From Clostridia bacterium (GTDB lineage Bacteria > Bacillota > Clostridia > Oscillospirales > Butyricicoccaceae), in assembly GCA_017394205.1 (NCBI GenBank), contig JAFOPS010000032.1:1-33091 (forward strand): 33,091 nucleotides of DNA. Reading direction: 5' to 3'. How positions within the stretch are numbered: position 1 is the stretch's first letter; every line of letters begins with the position of its first letter. Below, one piece after another: positions 31,947-33,091 of this stretch. A model generated the notes under the pieces. It did not search any database and was not told the DNA's origin. It saw only the letters and a program-made list of their open reading frames with translations. The position numbers and the translations under genes were made by a program.

Positions 31947-32350
31947 TCAAAGCTTTCTTGATAAATAATTTTGATTTCATCGTTACGGACAAATTGTCTT
32001 GCAATCTGAAAAGACGTGCATAATATCTCCAAATCAATCGGAAAGAGATTAATTTGAAAAGACAAGAAACGTTCTCCTTCACAGTCAATTCTTTGAGCTT
32101 TAACGCTTTGCATGAAATATGGAATTTGTGCAAAGGTCATTTCCCTTATAGGCTTATTTTTGAGATATCCTTTTACATGATTGATATTTACCTTGTAACA
32201 TCCTCGAAAATAAAAAACCACTTGCTTTTCTGTTCTATCTTCCTCAAATGTCAATTCAACGTCGTCGCCAAAATTACTACAATATAGTTTTTCTACTCTT
32301 GCATCCCAATAATCTGTTTGATCGATAGCCTTTTGCATGTCATCTATCAT
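31940..32350 (-). CDS. Hypothetical protein, candidate RHS-associated immunity protein
   Basis: 136 residues, no signal peptide or membrane segment, so probably cytoplasmic. Opens MIDDMQKAIDQTDYWDARVE and contains the strand-rich stretch GDDVELTFEEDRTEKQVVFYF, seen in small proteins that I associate with immunity-type genes next to RHS or other polymorphic toxins; I cannot name a family with confidence. Acidic, with regular beta-like patterning. The ribosome-binding site AGAGGT is moderate. It lies 18 nt after the PH-like membrane gene and its last codons run directly into the RHS fragment. It is much more AT-rich than the left 31 kb, a sign of transfer. Confidence 0.7.
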   Translation of the reverse strand: MIDDMQKAIDQTDYWDARVEKLYCSNFGDDVELTFEEDRTEKQVVFYFRGCYKVNINHVKGYLKNKPIREMTFAQIPYFMQSVKAQRIDCEGERFLSFQINLFPIDLEILCTSFQIARQFVRNDEIKIIYQESFEV

Positions 32351-32362
32351 ATTTCTACCTCT

Positions 32363-32432
32363 TGCCGATTAACTTTCCTGCGTTTTATCCACCCCGTAAT
32401 AGCGGTTTAGGAGTTCATAAGCTTGATCGGTG
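32363..32432. repeat. Direct repeat, copy A (3' end of the PH-like gene)
   Basis: 70 bp matching 32917-32986 with three mismatches, at a fixed distance of 554 bp. It spans the intergenic TGCCGATT stretch and the last codons of the gene. Similarity falls off quickly beyond it, which suggests that gene duplication was followed by divergence or by conversion of the 3' ends. Confidence 0.92.
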
Positions 32433-32887
32433 AATGTTACAAAATAGCATGATAAGAAATGGTTTTCAATCCAGCTCGCCTTTAGATTTCCTTTGCGTGG
32501 AAATCGCTTCTTTGACCACACAATCCAATGTTTCGGAGGCTTTGTTTTATCGACAACAATATAAACCTCCCTCATTTCTTTGATCTGTGTCCAAGAAACT
32601 CGCTGTCGAAACAATAAAAAATGTTGGACAGTAAAGCCCTCTTCATCCAAGTAGTATGCTCTTGATACATAAGAAAACAGATAGAAAATCCCTGCCGATG
32701 GAACAATCAGCAAAATGCTGAGTAAAAGAATCGAAATGAGTGGCTTATGAACATTCCAGTTAAAGCAGGCTTCCAACACCACAAGATTCAGATTAAATGC
32801 AAGCATAACGAAATATACTTGCCGCACCTTCTTGGTATCCTTTTCGGCATGGTCGCATACTCGTTCACCTTGATATTTGTTTCTCAC
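32369..32887 (-). CDS. Two-helix membrane protein with PH-like domain, RHS-island member
   Basis: 172 residues from a GTG start (32885-32887) behind a GGGGTG/AAAGG-type site. After a polar, charged N-terminus there are two hydrophobic segments (about 24-42 and 49-73, the latter containing ISILLLSILLIVPSAGIFYL). The remaining 100 residues start RAYYLDEEGFTVQHFL and continue FRQRVSWTQIKEM, the strand pattern of bacterial PH (bPH)-type domains, and end DQAYELLNRYYGVDKTQES. Function unknown; small bPH membrane proteins occur among genes behind polymorphic toxins, so an immunity role is possible. A second, partial copy lies just upstream (32923-33091), sharing 67 of 70 bases at the 3' end. Confidence 0.72.
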   Translation of the reverse strand: MRNKYQGERVCDHAEKDTKKVRQVYFVMLAFNLNLVVLEACFNWNVHKPLISILLLSILLIVPSAGIFYLFSYVSRAYYLDEEGFTVQHFLLFRQRVSWTQIKEMREVYIVVDKTKPPKHWIVWSKKRFPRKGNLKASWIENHFLSCYFVTFTDQAYELLNRYYGVDKTQES

Positions 32888-32916
32888 GCCTTTTCACCCC
32901 TCGCGGTCTTTCGTAT

Positions 32917-32986
32917 TGCCGATTAGCTTTCCTGCGTTTTGTCCACCCCATAATAGCGGTTTAGGAGTTCATAAGCTTGATCGGTG
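32917..32986. repeat. Direct repeat, copy B
   Basis: Partner of the 70-bp repeat at 32363-32432 (67 of 70 identical). It covers the 3' end of the partial PH-like gene and the start of the intergenic region before the 32369-32887 gene. Confidence 0.92.
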
Positions 32987-33091
32987 TATTCAACAAAAAA
33001 GCAAGAAAACTGACGGTGCGATACCCAATAATTTGAAAACCTTTTCGATGATGGGAACGGCCTGATTGACCACACGATCCAATGCTGCGGC
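32923..33091 (-). CDS. Partial paralogue of the PH-like membrane gene (C-terminal 55 residues)
   Basis: The frame enters from the right edge and ends at TAA (32923-32925). The visible part reads PQHWIVWSIRPFPSS near its start and FFVEYTDQAYELLNRYYGVD near its end, lining up with PKHWIVWSKKRFPRK and the end of the complete neighbour. The last 19 residues are almost identical, but the middle differs at many positions. It is separated from the next gene by 35 nt and read in the same direction. The 5' part, including any membrane helices, is outside the window, so whether the gene is intact is unknown. Confidence 0.85.
   Translation of the reverse strand, partial: PQHWIVWSIRPFPSSKRFSNYWVSHRQFSCFFVEYTDQAYELLNRYYGVDKTQES

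Overview
The window is chromosomal DNA from a Gram-positive, GC-rich member of the Clostridia, most likely an Oscillospiraceae/Ruminococcaceae-type gut anaerobe. The evidence is the gene order rpoB-rpoC-L7Ae-rpsL-rpsG-fusA-tuf, strong AGGAGG ribosome-binding sites, sigma-A promoters with 16-17 bp spacers, an oxygen-independent (cbi-type) cobalamin pathway and Firmicutes-style lipoprotein signals. The genus is inferred, not proven.

Layout, left to right. (1) 1-11,407, minus strand: transcription and translation genes. They start with rpoB at 11,407 and run down to a tuf gene cut off by the left edge. The usual rplK-A-J-L genes are not upstream of rpoB. rpoB has its own promoter and a leader of about 160 nt, and a second strong promoter overlaps the rpoC stop codon and can drive L7Ae-rpsL-rpsG-fusA-tuf. 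The EF-Tu encoded here has about 11 extra residues in its G domain. (2) 11,735-12,861, minus: an ECF-type sigma factor and a single-pass membrane partner, preceded by an ECF-like promoter. (3) 12,931-24,379, minus: a ten-gene, tightly overlapping cobalamin operon (cbiA-C-D-F-G-H-JET-B, cobD, cbiP), including a trifunctional CbiJ-CbiE-CbiT fusion. It is controlled by a cobalamin riboswitch with a downstream intrinsic terminator and a consensus sigma-A promoter. (4) 24,427-31,103, plus: glycerate kinase, then a four-gene CUT1-type ABC importer whose binding protein has an unusual C-terminal membrane segment, then a lipoprotein with two OB-like repeats. (5) 31,154-31,639, minus: free methionine-(R)-sulfoxide reductase. 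(6) 31,749-33,091, minus: an accessory island made of a GC-rich RHS/YD-repeat tail fragment fused abruptly to AT-rich small genes, two of which are tandem paralogues. It looks like the downstream end of an RHS polymorphic-toxin/immunity locus that continues past the right edge.

How the parts work together: the cobalamin operon covers most of the corrin-ring chemistry from cobalt-precorrin-3 to cobyric acid, then cobinamide formation and the aminopropanol branch. CbiL, the cobalt chelatase, CobU/S/T and cobalt uptake must be encoded elsewhere. The intergenic stretch 24,332-24,484 is a compact divergent promoter region separating the riboswitch-controlled operon from glycerate kinase. Most boundaries between transcription units are marked by clear intrinsic terminators. 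The best candidates for something undescribed are the EF-Tu insertion, the C-terminally anchored binding protein, the palindrome at the predicted rpoB transcription start, and the RHS-linked tandem PH-like membrane gene family.
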